Numbered from the stretch's first letter, positions 23,602 to 32,685 are shown. The stretch: DNA of 34,269 nt from Caldithrix sp. (GCA_014730185.1 WJIP01000129.1:1-34269), one strand, 5' to 3'. Notes: a model not told the origin generated them from the sequence alone. Program-made: numbers and translations.

Positions 23602-24987
23602 ATGAATTGTTTAACGACAATTATCACCCCTCAAATTGAAAAAATCCATTCCGGAAAGGTGCGGGAAAGTTTTCGTATCGATGAAAATACCCGTATGATT
23701 GTGGCAACCGACCGCATTTCCAGCTTCGATAAGGTGCTGGATACGCCCATTCCCGGCAAAGGGGCGGTTTTGAATAAATTAGCCGCCTATTGGTTCAAAG
23801 AAACCAAAGATATTATCGAAAATCATTTTGTCGAAGTTATTGATCCAAACATTTCGCTGGTCAGGGAAGCCACGCCTATCCGTGTGGAAATGATTGTAAG
23901 GGGCTATATGACCGGTTCGGCATGGCGCAGCTATCAGCAGGGCAAACGCACGGTTTCGGGAGTACAAATTCCCGACGGTATGAAAAAGAACCAGGCCTTC
24001 GATGAACCCATTGTAACCCCGACCACCAAAGAAGAAAGCGATCGCGAAATTTCCGCTAAAGAGCTGGTGGAAGAAGGATGGGTGTCGGCCGAAATTTATA
24101 AGGCCATGGAAAAGACCTCCTTAAAATTGTTTAAGCACGGCCAGGCAGTGCTCAAAGAACGGGGCATTATTCTAGTGGATACCAAATACGAGTTTGGCCT
24201 GATCGATAATAAACTGGTTTTGATTGATGAAATTCATACGCCGGATTCTTCGCGGTTCTGGTCCGCTGAAAATTACGAGACTGAGCCCGATAACGCCGAA
24301 CAACTGGATAAAGAATATGTGCGCAGCTATCTGTTGAAACACAAAAAAGACGGCGCTTATCCCAACACGTTACCCAATGATGTGGTGCAGGAAACCACCC
24401 GTCGGTATCGGGATATTTATGGTATGATTACCGGTGAAGTCCTGCCCGAAATCGATAACAATACCCGTAGCCGGGTCCATGCCAATCTGGTCCGGCATAA
24501 ATTGATCAAAGACGGTTTTGTGGCTATTATCATGGGTTCACCTTCGGATCTGGATCATTGCAATAAAATGAAAGACATCATGGAGCAGTACGATATTATG
24601 GTTGATTTAAGGGTGGTATCAGCGCACAAAAACGGGGAAAATCTGGGCCAAGTCATTAAAGAATATAACAATTCCATCGAACCGGCCGCCATAATAGCGG
24701 TTGCCGGTCGATCTAATGGTCTGGGCGGTGCTCTGGCAGCCAACGTCACAGTACCAGTGATCAACTGTCCGCCGTTTAAGGATAAAACCGATCAAATGGT
24801 CAACATCAATTCCTCTTTGATGATGCCGTCCAATACGCCGGCGGTTACGGTGGTCGATCCTAAGAATGCGGCCATGGCCGCATTGCGCACCCTCAATCTG
24901 CCGCGACTTAAGACGCGGTTCGAAGAAGAAATCAATGAAATGAAATCGGAGTTAAAAGCAGCCGATAAACGGGTAAGGGGCCGTTAA
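23602..24987 (+). CDS. purC/purE: Fused SAICAR synthetase (PurC) and class II AIR carboxylase (PurE)
   Basis: One 461-residue chain carries two consecutive pathway steps. Residues 1 to about 290 are a PurC of the long, yeast Ade1-like type: SGKVRESF at 17-24, RGYMTGSAWRSY at 100-111, DTKYEFGLID at 193-202 and TPDSSRFW at 213-220. Residues about 305-461 are PurE: IMGSPSDLDHC at 310-320, SAHK at 340-343 and AGRSNGLGG at 368-376. The GRSNGLG form is that of class II enzymes (animal PAICS, Treponema), which carboxylate AIR with CO2, instead of the AGGAAH form of class I mutases. That agrees with no purK in the cluster. AGGAGG lies just before the ATG. purB, the next step, begins four bases after the stop. 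Confidence 0.93.
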   Translation: MNCLTTIITPQIEKIHSGKVRESFRIDENTRMIVATDRISSFDKVLDTPIPGKGAVLNKLAAYWFKETKDIIENHFVEVIDPNISLVREATPIRVEMIVRGYMTGSAWRSYQQGKRTVSGVQIPDGMKKNQAFDEPIVTPTTKEESDREISAKELVEEGWVSAEIYKAMEKTSLKLFKHGQAVLKERGIILVDTKYEFGLIDNKLVLIDEIHTPDSSRFWSAENYETEPDNAEQLDKEYVRSYLLKHKKDGAYPNTLPNDVVQETTRRYRDIYGMITGEVLPEIDNNTRSRVHANLVRHKLIKDGFVAIIMGSPSDLDHCNKMKDIMEQYDIMVDLRVVSAHKNGENLGQVIKEYNNSIEPAAIIAVAGRSNGLGGALAANVTVPVINCPPFKDKTDQMVNINSSLMMPSNTPAVTVVDPKNAAMAALRTLNLPRLKTRFEEEINEMKSELKAADKRVRGR

Positions 24988-24990
24988 TTC

Positions 24991-26355
24991 ATGGAAAACG
25001 CCATTTCCCCACTGGATGGTCGGTACGCTTCCAAGCTCTCTCATTTTGGCGCCTATTTTTCGGAATATGCGCTGATGCGGTGGCGGGTTATCATCGAGCT
25101 GCGGTTCGTTAAAGCACTGAATGAAACCGGCCTGTTCCGGGCATTAAGTGCTGAGGAATTGAAATGCACCGATGCGCTGGAAAATAATTTTGACGCTCAT
25201 CATTACCAACAGATTAAAACCATCGAGGAACGAATCAATCACGATGTGAAAGCGGTGGAGGAATTTCTGCGCCAAAATCTTAACCTAAAGCAGAAAAATA
25301 TGATCCACTTTGGCTTAACCTCCGAGGATGTAAATAATCTGGCCTACACCGGCATGTTGCAGGCTTACGTTCATGAACAACAGATTCCCCGGCTAAAAGC
25401 TTTTATGGAAGAGCTGATGAACAAAACCGGCGGCTGGTGTGATCAGCCCTTTCCGGCGCGTACGCACGGACAAGTTGCTTCGCCTTCCACGGGCGGGAAA
25501 GAAATGGCTGTTTTCTTATCCAGACTGCTGGTGCAATATCAGGCTCTGCAAACCCTGCGTTTCAAAGGGAAACTCAACGGCGCTACCGGTAATTATTCCG
25601 CCTTAACCGCCGCCTTTCCCCATTTTGACTGGATAGCATTTTCGAACCGGTTTATTGAAAGCCTGAACATGGAAACCAATCCCGTAACGACGCAAATCGA
25701 AGATCACGATGCCTGGAGCGCCTATTTTGCGGTTTGCAGGCGGATCAATAATATTTTGCTCGATTTTGATCGTGATATTTGGTTCTATTTGACGCTGGGC
25801 TATTTAACCTTATCCACCGATACGCAATCAGTGGGATCGTCGACTATGCCTCATAAAGTGAATCCGATCAATTTTGAAAACAGTGAGGGCAACCTGCAGG
25901 TGGCCAATGGTTTACTGTCCACTCTGATGGATAAATTCGGAACATCCCGGCTGCAGCGCGATTTGTCGGACAGCACGGTTGAACGAAATATAGGGGTAGC
26001 GCTGGCCCATGGAGACCTGGCTCTGCAGGAGTCCATGAAAGGCCTGAAGCGTTTGCAAATTAATACCGCCCGATGTGACGCCGAATTGGATCAATTTCCG
26101 GAGCTGCTGGCGGAACCCATACAAACCATACTGCGTCGGGAAGGAGTGGACGATCCCTACATGCTGCTAAAGGAACTGACCCGCGGTAAACGCATCGACC
26201 GGCAGGGATTGCATCAATTTATTGATAATCTGCAGCTGCCGGATAAAGTAAAAGAGGAACTCAAGGCCCTCAATGTGCGCACGTATATCGGAAAAGCGCC
26301 GGAAATCTGTAAGCAGACGGTGAACCGGGCGCAACAAATTTTGAACACAACTTAA
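24991..26355 (+). CDS. purB: Adenylosuccinate lyase
   Basis: It splits SAICAR to AICAR and adenylosuccinate to AMP, releasing fumarate each time. The 454-residue length and the opening SPLDGRYASKL match the E. coli PurB subgroup closely. Key segments are RINHDVKAVE at 81-90, the catalytic RTHGQ with H159, the flexible serine loop SSTMPHKVNP at 283-292 and ELTRGKR near the end. It lies three bases after purC/E and 13 bases before purD, so it is clearly in the same transcript. Confidence 0.97.
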   Translation: MENAISPLDGRYASKLSHFGAYFSEYALMRWRVIIELRFVKALNETGLFRALSAEELKCTDALENNFDAHHYQQIKTIEERINHDVKAVEEFLRQNLNLKQKNMIHFGLTSEDVNNLAYTGMLQAYVHEQQIPRLKAFMEELMNKTGGWCDQPFPARTHGQVASPSTGGKEMAVFLSRLLVQYQALQTLRFKGKLNGATGNYSALTAAFPHFDWIAFSNRFIESLNMETNPVTTQIEDHDAWSAYFAVCRRINNILLDFDRDIWFYLTLGYLTLSTDTQSVGSSTMPHKVNPINFENSEGNLQVANGLLSTLMDKFGTSRLQRDLSDSTVERNIGVALAHGDLALQESMKGLKRLQINTARCDAELDQFPELLAEPIQTILRREGVDDPYMLLKELTRGKRIDRQGLHQFIDNLQLPDKVKEELKALNVRTYIGKAPEICKQTVNRAQQILNTT

Positions 26356-26368
26356 CATTGAGCATGAT

Positions 26369-27613
26369 ATGAATATAGCGGTTATCGGATCAGGTGGCAG
26401 AGAACATGCCATAGCCTGGAAACTTAAACAGTCGCCAAAGGTTAGCCAGGTATTTGTCTTGCCGGGAAACGGTGGTACGGAAAACAATGTGCCGATGGAT
26501 ATTCAAGATTTTGCCGCCGTCAAACGATGGTGCACAGACGAACAGATCGGTCTGGTGTTTGTCGGGCCGGAGGATCCTCTGACCCAGGGAATCGTGGATG
26601 CCTTTAAAAACACTCCCATCCGTGTATTCGGTCCGGACCGGTCGGCGGCCCGGCTGGAAGGCTCGAAAATATTTGCCAAGCGTTTTATGCAACAATACGG
26701 CGTGGCCACAGCCTCTTTTAAGGAATTTGACAGCCTGGATAACGCCCGTCAAAAAATCCGGGATATGAAGGGTCGGTTGGTGGTCAAATACGATGGACTG
26801 GCCGGGGGCAAGGGCGTTACCGTATGTTCCGCGGTTCAAGAAGCTGAACAGGCCATTAAACAAATCAAGAACAAATATGGTCCGGAGGCCCGGTTTATCA
26901 TTGAGGAGCGGTTAACGGGACGGGAAGTTTCGGTAATCGGTTTTACGGACGGCAGGCACATCCAATTACTGGCGCCTTCTCAGGATCACAAACCGGTCTA
27001 TGAAGGTGACACCGGACCCAATACCGGCGGAATGGGTGCTTATTGCCCGGTTCCGTTCCTTGATGAGGCCCTGATGCAGACGATTAGAGAAACGGTTGTC
27101 GAACCCACCCTAAAAGGCATTCAGGCGGAAAATATGGATTATAAGGGCGTCATCTATTTCGGATTGATGCTGACGGAGACGGGCCCCAGCCTTCTGGAAT
27201 ATAATGTGCGTTTCGGCGACCCGGAGACGGAGGTGATTCTGCCCGCTATGCAAACCGATCTGTTTGAACTCACCATGGCATGCTTTGATCATCAGCTCAA
27301 GGAACTGACCATGACATTTAACAAGGGTTACTGGGTGGATGTGGTTTTGGTCTCCGGAGGCTACCCCGGTGCTTATGAAAAAAGCAAACCCATTAACGGC
27401 CTGGACGATGTGCCGGAAGATATCCTGGTTTTTCATGCCGGTACCCGACGGGAACACAACCATTTGTTGACCAGCGGCGGCCGGGTACTGAATGTGGTGG
27501 GATGCGGCCAAAATTTACAGCAGGCCATAAATAATACCTATCAGGCCGTCGATCAAATACATTTTGAAAATAAATATTACCGGCCGGATATCGGGAAAAA
27601 AGGATTGCAATAA
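26369..27613 (+). CDS. purD: Phosphoribosylamine--glycine ligase (GAR synthetase)
   Basis: This ATP-grasp enzyme joins phosphoribosylamine and glycine, the second step of the pathway. At 414 residues, the N-terminal Rossmann-like domain starts GSGGREHAIAWKL (8-20), the glycine-rich ATP loop is KYDGLAGGKGV (140-150), and the family signatures GDTGPNTGGMGAY and VRFGDPETEVILP are intact. It is a stand-alone enzyme, unlike the eukaryotic PurD-PurM-PurN fusion. The ribosome site is weak. The gene sits between purB and purN on one strand with short gaps. Confidence 0.97.
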   Translation: MNIAVIGSGGREHAIAWKLKQSPKVSQVFVLPGNGGTENNVPMDIQDFAAVKRWCTDEQIGLVFVGPEDPLTQGIVDAFKNTPIRVFGPDRSAARLEGSKIFAKRFMQQYGVATASFKEFDSLDNARQKIRDMKGRLVVKYDGLAGGKGVTVCSAVQEAEQAIKQIKNKYGPEARFIIEERLTGREVSVIGFTDGRHIQLLAPSQDHKPVYEGDTGPNTGGMGAYCPVPFLDEALMQTIRETVVEPTLKGIQAENMDYKGVIYFGLMLTETGPSLLEYNVRFGDPETEVILPAMQTDLFELTMACFDHQLKELTMTFNKGYWVDVVLVSGGYPGAYEKSKPINGLDDVPEDILVFHAGTRREHNHLLTSGGRVLNVVGCGQNLQQAINNTYQAVDQIHFENKYYRPDIGKKGLQ

Positions 27614-27658
27614 CATAAATTGTACGATTAAACGGTTTAAATTTGAATATGAATTAAA

Positions 27659-28240
27659 ATGCGAAAAAAACGAATAGCCATCCTAATTTCGGGTACCGGC
27701 AGCAATATGGCTGCCATTGTTAAAGAAACGCAAAACGGTATATTAAAGGATGTATGCCGGGTTGAGCTGGTTCTGTCCAATAAATATTCGGCCAAAGGTC
27801 TGCAAACGGCCGGGGAACTGGGCGTGCCTACTAAAGTGGTACCATCGAAAGGTAAGGAACGGGAAAACTATGATCGGGAAGTACTGCAGGTTTTGGAACC
27901 GTATCAACCGGATTATATAGTGCTGGCCGGCTTTATGCGGATTCTCAGTCCCGTATTCATTCGAGCCTATAAAAATCGCATCATCAATATACATCCCGCG
28001 GATACCCGGCAATTTCAAGGCGTGGGTGGCTACGAATGGGCCTTTGAAAACGGATTGCAGGAAACCTGCATTACCGTGCATTATGTGGATGAAGGCGTTG
28101 ATACCGGCCCGATTATCGGCCAGAAAAAAGTCGATTTAAGGGGTGCGCATTCCGTTGATGAAGTCAAAGCCCGGGGCTTGCCGATTGAACATTCATTTTA
28201 CAGCGAGGTATTAAAGGATGTATTTTCCAAAAACATTTAA
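27659..28240 (+). CDS. purN: Phosphoribosylglycinamide formyltransferase, folate-dependent
   Basis: It transfers a formyl group from 10-formyl-THF to GAR, the third step. At 193 residues, the nucleotide-binding start SGTGSNMAAI (11-20) and the catalytic trio N110, H112 and D148 (IINIHPADTRQF and EGVDTGPII) are present. The common HPSLLPAFPG is changed to HPADTRQFQG, a variant of the substrate loop. Because PurN is present, formate-using PurT is not required. A 45-base gap follows purD; the leader before the ATG is A/T-rich with no clear ribosome site. Confidence 0.95.
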   Translation: MRKKRIAILISGTGSNMAAIVKETQNGILKDVCRVELVLSNKYSAKGLQTAGELGVPTKVVPSKGKERENYDREVLQVLEPYQPDYIVLAGFMRILSPVFIRAYKNRIINIHPADTRQFQGVGGYEWAFENGLQETCITVHYVDEGVDTGPIIGQKKVDLRGAHSVDEVKARGLPIEHSFYSEVLKDVFSKNI

Positions 28241-28258
28241 TCAGGATGAGGTGATACA

Positions 28259-29692
28259 ATGTGTGGTATAATAGGAGTGGTGGGTTATAATGATGTCAAT
28301 ACGGAGATCATTAACGGTCTGACCACCTTACAACATAGAGGACAGGATTCCGCCGGTTTGGTAACGTTCGATGGAAATTTCCATTTAAAAAAGGGCAGCG
28401 GGTCTGTAGGTACGGTGTTTAAAAATATAAATCTGAATAGCGTACGCGGTAATTATGGTTTGGGACACGTGCGTTATTCAACCATCGGCTCCACGGATGA
28501 AGTGGATGCCCAGCCCATTGCCGTCAATTACCCCTTTGGCATTGCTATGGTGCACAACGGCAATGTGATTAATTTTGTGGAGCTGCGTAAAAAATTGTAC
28601 GAAGAGCACCACCGGCTGTTGGATACATCCAATGATGTGGCTTTGATATTGTACACGTTTGCTTCCATTCTGGAAGGCAAGGATCTTAAAAATCTTAAAG
28701 TGAACGATATTTTCGATACGGTAGAAGAGGTGCAAAAAAATGTTAAGGGGGCATTCTCGGCCATTACCATCATTGCCAATCGGGGCTTTCTGGCGTTTAC
28801 CGATCCCTACGGCATTCGTCCGCTGGTAATGGGCCGTAAGTATACGGACCAAGGGGTGGTGTACGCCTTCGCTTCCGAAAGTACCACATTTGATTATCTG
28901 GGTTATGAACTGGTGCGTGATCTGAAACCGGGAGAAATGTTGTTTGTTGATAAAAACCGTAACATTCATACGCGCATCGGTAAAACAAAAAAACAGGCCT
29001 TTTGTGTGTTCGAATACATTTACTTTGCCCGCGAAGATTCCGTTATTCATGACCGGCTGGTGGCCAGCGAACGGGTACGTATGGGACGTAAACTGGCCGA
29101 AACATTTGATCGATCCGGTCTGAAGCCGGACATCATCATCGATGTGCCCAACTCGGCTTACTTCTTTGCCTCGGCCATGGCCGAAACCATGGGCGTGCCC
29201 TATCGGCGGGGTCTGGCCAAGAATCATCACATGGGCCGCAGTTTTATTACACCCAATCAGAAAGAACGGGAAAAGATGGTGAAGCAGAAATTAAATCCCA
29301 TTCGCGATATTGTGAAGGGCCGAAAAGTAGCGGTTGTTGATGATTCCATCGTTCGGGGCACCACTTCCAAACACATTGTTCAACTATTGCGCGATTACGG
29401 GGCAAAGAAAGTATATTTTGTTTCGGCCGCCCCGCCCATCAAACATCCCTGTATCTACGGCATTGATATGTCGGTTAAAAAGGAGATTCTGGCCTCCCAT
29501 TATAACTCCGATGAAATCGCCAAATTTATCGGCGCCGATGCCGTGATCTATCAGAATCTGGACGATATTAAAGAGCTATACAAAGATTTACCGATCTGCC
29601 ACGCCTGTTTTTCAGGTGAATATCCTACGGGCATAACCAATGAATTGCTGGATGAGATCGAACAGGAAAAATTGGGTTCCAATCGGGTGTGA
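28259..29692 (+). CDS. purF: Amidophosphoribosyltransferase, Fe-S type
   Basis: This is the committed first step: PRPP plus glutamine gives phosphoribosylamine. At 477 residues, the N-terminal nucleophile is C2 (MCGIIGVVGY), exposed after Met removal and without the propeptide seen in Bacillus PurF. The phosphoribosyltransferase loop is VAVVDDSIVRGTTSKH (358-372). Four cysteines at C249 (FCVFEYIYFARED), C398 (KHPCIYGID) and C447/C450 (ICHACFSGEYPT) match the [4Fe-4S] ligands of the Bacillus-type enzyme, implying oxygen sensitivity. GAGGTGAT precedes the ATG. It is the last gene of the second purine block. Confidence 0.97.
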   Translation: MCGIIGVVGYNDVNTEIINGLTTLQHRGQDSAGLVTFDGNFHLKKGSGSVGTVFKNINLNSVRGNYGLGHVRYSTIGSTDEVDAQPIAVNYPFGIAMVHNGNVINFVELRKKLYEEHHRLLDTSNDVALILYTFASILEGKDLKNLKVNDIFDTVEEVQKNVKGAFSAITIIANRGFLAFTDPYGIRPLVMGRKYTDQGVVYAFASESTTFDYLGYELVRDLKPGEMLFVDKNRNIHTRIGKTKKQAFCVFEYIYFAREDSVIHDRLVASERVRMGRKLAETFDRSGLKPDIIIDVPNSAYFFASAMAETMGVPYRRGLAKNHHMGRSFITPNQKEREKMVKQKLNPIRDIVKGRKVAVVDDSIVRGTTSKHIVQLLRDYGAKKVYFVSAAPPIKHPCIYGIDMSVKKEILASHYNSDEIAKFIGADAVIYQNLDDIKELYKDLPICHACFSGEYPTGITNELLDEIEQEKLGSNRV

Positions 29693-30088
29693 TATGAATA
29701 TCGGAACAAATGCAATTGTCCAAAAGCGGAATCATTATTTACATAATTTCTGGCAATTGTCACTAAACAATCTGAGACCCCCCTCTTTCCCCCCTGACAG
29801 GGGGGAACTTAAAAGGGGGGTCTAAACAAGGGGCACATTGAGTAATGGTTTTAATACAATGATTAAATAATTAAAAAACCACCGTTTTTTTGATCATTTA
29901 GGTTTATTTTGGACAGCAATGCTGAAAAAAATGAAATAAAAGCTAAGTGACTTAGAGAATGAGAAAGCGGGTGGAAAATCAACAGGAAACAGCTAATATT
30001 TGTATTTGGTGATTTTTGAGTAAATCTAAAACTTTACTTTTCCATGATGTGGCGGGGAAAGTCCGAATCCGTTTAATAAGGGATATAC
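29693..30088. other. Intergenic gap between purF and pyrC
   Basis: These 396 bases carry no convincing gene. They contain the palindromic element at 29775-29823 and a weak A/T hairpin at 29873-29890 (AAAAAAC, 4-base loop, GTTTTTT). A small dyad CTAAG-TGA-CTTAG is at 29943-29955. The pyrC ribosome site AAGGG lies seven bases before its ATG. No pyrimidine-sensing leader of the PyrR type was recognised. Confidence 0.5.
29775..29823. repeat. G/C-rich palindromic element, copy 2 (purF-pyrC gap)
   Basis: This is a nested inverted repeat. The outer arms AGACCCCCCT (29775-29784) and AGGGGGGTCT (29814-29823) are perfect. The inner arms TTCCCCCC (29787-29794) and GGGGGGAA (29800-29807) close around a five-base loop. 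Its left arm shares the GACCC/CTTTC/CCCT pattern with the reverse strand of the element at 21784-21843. Confidence 0.75.
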
Positions 30089-31363
30089 ATGCTTCTGATC
30101 AAAAATGGCCGATGGCTCAGTGAAGACGGGCAGATACACAAGGGTAATGTGCTTGTTGAAGGCCGGACCATAAAAGCCGTTAACAGTAAAACGGAAGGGA
30201 TAGCGGCTGACCAAGTAATCGACGCCGCCGATGGCATCATTCTTCCCGGTGCTATCGATACCCATGTTCATTTTCGCGAACCGGGCCAGTTATATAAAGA
30301 AGGTATTGCCAACGGTTCACGGGCGGCTTTAAGGGGCGGTGTAACCACGATTGTTGATATGCCCAATAATAAACCGCCCACTTCCACGGCTAAACGGCTG
30401 CATGAGAAAATCGATCGTTTCCGCCGAAAGTCACTGGTCAATTACGGCATACAGTTTCACGCCTCGGCGGATAAAAACATGGACATTCCGGAAGCAGCCA
30501 AGTCAACCAAAATTTACATGGCCAAATCGTCGGCTTTAAAGGCTATCACGGAAGTCGATCAACTACAGGCCATTTTTGCCAAAGCCCCGCGGGTGGCTAT
30601 CCACGCCGAGGATGAAACTCAATTTGATACCAGTCCCCAGCGCAGTCCACTGCATCACGTCAATCGACCGCGAACCGCCGTACAATCCGCCCTTGGTAAG
30701 ATCCGTAAGGCGCTGGGCAATTTACCCGCTTCCAAGCGGCCCCGGGTGATTATCTGTCACATGAATACGGCGGATGAAGTGGACTGGCTGCAGGAGATGA
30801 AAGCGGATGGCTATGATGTATGGGGTGAAACTTGTCCCCATTACTTGTATTTTAGGCAGGATGATTATGTGGCGCATGGCAACTGGTTCAAGGTGAATCC
30901 GCCCATACGCACACAAGCCGATCAGGCCCGGCTGCGTGAGGCAATACAATCGGGCATTGTGGATTTTGTGGGTACGGATCATGCGCCCCACACCGTGGAG
31001 GAGAAACACAGCGACGCCCCGCCCTCCGGCATTGCGGCTATTGAATGGTTCGTGCCGCAAATGCTCAACCTGCTGGATGAAGGACTGCTTTCCTGGGCGG
31101 ATATACATCGACTGTTAACCGGGCATGCGGCTAAGGCCTATGATATCACCCAACGGGACGGCATCAAAGTGGGAAATTACGCCGATCTGGTTATTATCAA
31201 AAAACAGACTGAAGGTTCTTCCGGAAAAATACAGACAAAAGTGCAATGGAATCCGGTAAAGCCGTTCCATTTTCAATGGTCGGTGCAAACGACTATCGTT
31301 AACGGTATTGTAAAATATCATGACCAACGATTTTTAAATAAAGTCAGCGGACAACAGGTGTAA
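30089..31363 (+). CDS. pyrC: Dihydroorotase
   Basis: It interconverts carbamoyl-aspartate and dihydroorotate, the third pyrimidine step. At 424 residues it is an amidohydrolase barrel of the class I/long type. Metal and catalytic residues are visible: H59 and H61 (DTHVHFREPG), H172 (AIHAED), H224 (IICHMNT) and D297 (VGTDHAPH). K141 in STKIYMAKSS is the candidate carboxylated lysine of the bridged metal centre. The presence of all metal ligands argues for an active enzyme instead of a PyrC-like partner of ATCase. pyrE begins three bases after the stop. Confidence 0.93.
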   Translation: MLLIKNGRWLSEDGQIHKGNVLVEGRTIKAVNSKTEGIAADQVIDAADGIILPGAIDTHVHFREPGQLYKEGIANGSRAALRGGVTTIVDMPNNKPPTSTAKRLHEKIDRFRRKSLVNYGIQFHASADKNMDIPEAAKSTKIYMAKSSALKAITEVDQLQAIFAKAPRVAIHAEDETQFDTSPQRSPLHHVNRPRTAVQSALGKIRKALGNLPASKRPRVIICHMNTADEVDWLQEMKADGYDVWGETCPHYLYFRQDDYVAHGNWFKVNPPIRTQADQARLREAIQSGIVDFVGTDHAPHTVEEKHSDAPPSGIAAIEWFVPQMLNLLDEGLLSWADIHRLLTGHAAKAYDITQRDGIKVGNYADLVIIKKQTEGSSGKIQTKVQWNPVKPFHFQWSVQTTIVNGIVKYHDQRFLNKVSGQQV

Positions 31364-31366
31364 ATT

Positions 31367-31984
31367 ATGGATAAGGCCAAAAAAGAATTCATCACCTTTT
31401 TAATCGATGCCGGCGCCCTGCGTTTCGGACAATTCAGGTTGAAATCCGGTATAGAATCGCCGTTTTTTATCAATCTGGGCGATATCACGTCCGGCCGGGC
31501 TTTACAACAGGTGGGCCGGGCGCTGGCCCGTGTTATTCACAATACATTTCCCCAAACCACCATCCTGTTCGGTCCGCCGTACAAGGGTATCAGTTTGGTA
31601 ACAGCCGCTGCCATGGCGTTGCATACTGAATATAGCCATCACACGCATATCCTGTATAATCGCAAAGAGGCTAAAACCCACGGTGAAGGGGGTAATTTTG
31701 TGGGATATAAACCCTCGGAAAACGACCGTATTTTGGTGATCGATGATGTGTTAACCACCGGCGGAACCAAGCTGGAAGCCATTCAAAACGTGGAATCCGC
31801 CTTCGCCGCGCCGGTGGACGGCATACTGGTTACCGTGGATCGACGGACCAAGGGGATGGGTAGCGGCGGATTGGACCGGTATAACTTAAAGGCCATTGTG
31901 ACGCTGCCCGATGTCATTGAATATCTGGAACATATTGACAGTCCGCATGCCGCGGAAATGAAAACCTTTTATGAGGACGTATAA
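31367..31984 (+). CDS. pyrE: Orotate phosphoribosyltransferase
   Basis: It adds the ribose phosphate of PRPP to orotate to make OMP. At 205 residues, the PRPP loop RILVIDDVLTTGGTK is at 121-135, with the OPRT-specific RKEAKTHGEGG at 99-109. The N-terminal LKSGIESPFFINLGDI is the usual hood segment. The stop shares a base with the pyrF ATG (31984), so OMP production and decarboxylation are made together, although the two domains are not fused as in eukaryotic UMPS. Confidence 0.96.
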   Translation: MDKAKKEFITFLIDAGALRFGQFRLKSGIESPFFINLGDITSGRALQQVGRALARVIHNTFPQTTILFGPPYKGISLVTAAAMALHTEYSHHTHILYNRKEAKTHGEGGNFVGYKPSENDRILVIDDVLTTGGTKLEAIQNVESAFAAPVDGILVTVDRRTKGMGSGGLDRYNLKAIVTLPDVIEYLEHIDSPHAAEMKTFYEDV

Positions 31985-32685
31985 TGCCTGAAACGATACG
32001 CAAGGTGATTCCGGCTCTGGATGTTGCCGAGTTAAGCCGTATTGAATCGTTGCTGAAATCCGTTGGGGATGATGATTTCATTTATGGCTATAAAATCGGT
32101 TTTGCATTGGGCCTGGCCTTTGGTTTGCCCAAGGTGGTACAAACCATTAAATCCATATCCGATAAACCGGTGATCTATGATCACCAGAAGGCCGCCACCG
32201 ACATTCCCGATACCGGTAAACTTTTTGCCGATACGATGCAGCAAAGCGGAGTGGATGAAGTGATTTTATTTCCGCAAGCCGGACCAAGCACCATGGAGGG
32301 CTGGGTTAAGGCTATGCAGGAAAACGCATTGAAAGTAATTGTTGGCGGGATTATGACCCATGCTAAATTTGTGCAATCCGAAGGCGGTTACATTCGGGAT
32401 GAGGCCGTAATGGAGATCTATGGCAAGGCTATGCAATTAGGAGTGCGGGATTTTGTGGTTCCCCTGACTAAACCGGAGGCCACCCGAGCGGTATACGAAC
32501 AAACCGAGATGGATGATACCTGTTCGTTTTACTCACCGGGATTCGGTAAGCAGGGCGGCGACCCCCAAAAATTTACATACTTGCGCACGCACTATTGGAT
32601 TATTGGACGATCGTTGTTGAATGCGGATAATCCCAAAAACTATTTAGATCAGGTGAAACGTAATACTTCGGGCATTACGGATTAA
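31984..32685 (+). CDS. pyrF: Orotidine 5'-phosphate decarboxylase, variant active-site motif
   Basis: It decarboxylates OMP to UMP. At 233 residues in a TIM-barrel pattern, it has ALDVAE at 11-16, YKIGF with K37, SPGFGKQGGDPQ and IIGRSLLNADNP for phosphate binding. The normally strict D-x-K-x-x-D catalytic motif reads D66-H-Q-K69-A-A-T-D73 followed by IPDT, so the charged residues remain but with one extra residue on each side of the lysine. Context (pyrC-pyrE-pyrF) and the phosphate-binding C-terminus support the assignment. It is the last gene of the block; a palindromic element follows. Confidence 0.88.
   Translation: MPETIRKVIPALDVAELSRIESLLKSVGDDDFIYGYKIGFALGLAFGLPKVVQTIKSISDKPVIYDHQKAATDIPDTGKLFADTMQQSGVDEVILFPQAGPSTMEGWVKAMQENALKVIVGGIMTHAKFVQSEGGYIRDEAVMEIYGKAMQLGVRDFVVPLTKPEATRAVYEQTEMDDTCSFYSPGFGKQGGDPQKFTYLRTHYWIIGRSLLNADNPKNYLDQVKRNTSGITD

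Noticed and set aside
23602-24987. PurC-PurE fusion acquired whole from an animal PAICS gene
   Set aside because: The PurC half is of the longer Ade1-like subtype and the codon use matches the flanking bacterial genes; shared order is better read as parallel fusion.
28478-29230. 250-codon minus-strand open frame inside purF
   Set aside because: Antisense to intact purF catalytic motifs, no family features; shadow of the codon bias of purF.
29873-29890. A/T hairpin after purF as a Rho-independent terminator
   Set aside because: Stem is almost all A-T with a single C-G pair; too weak to call.
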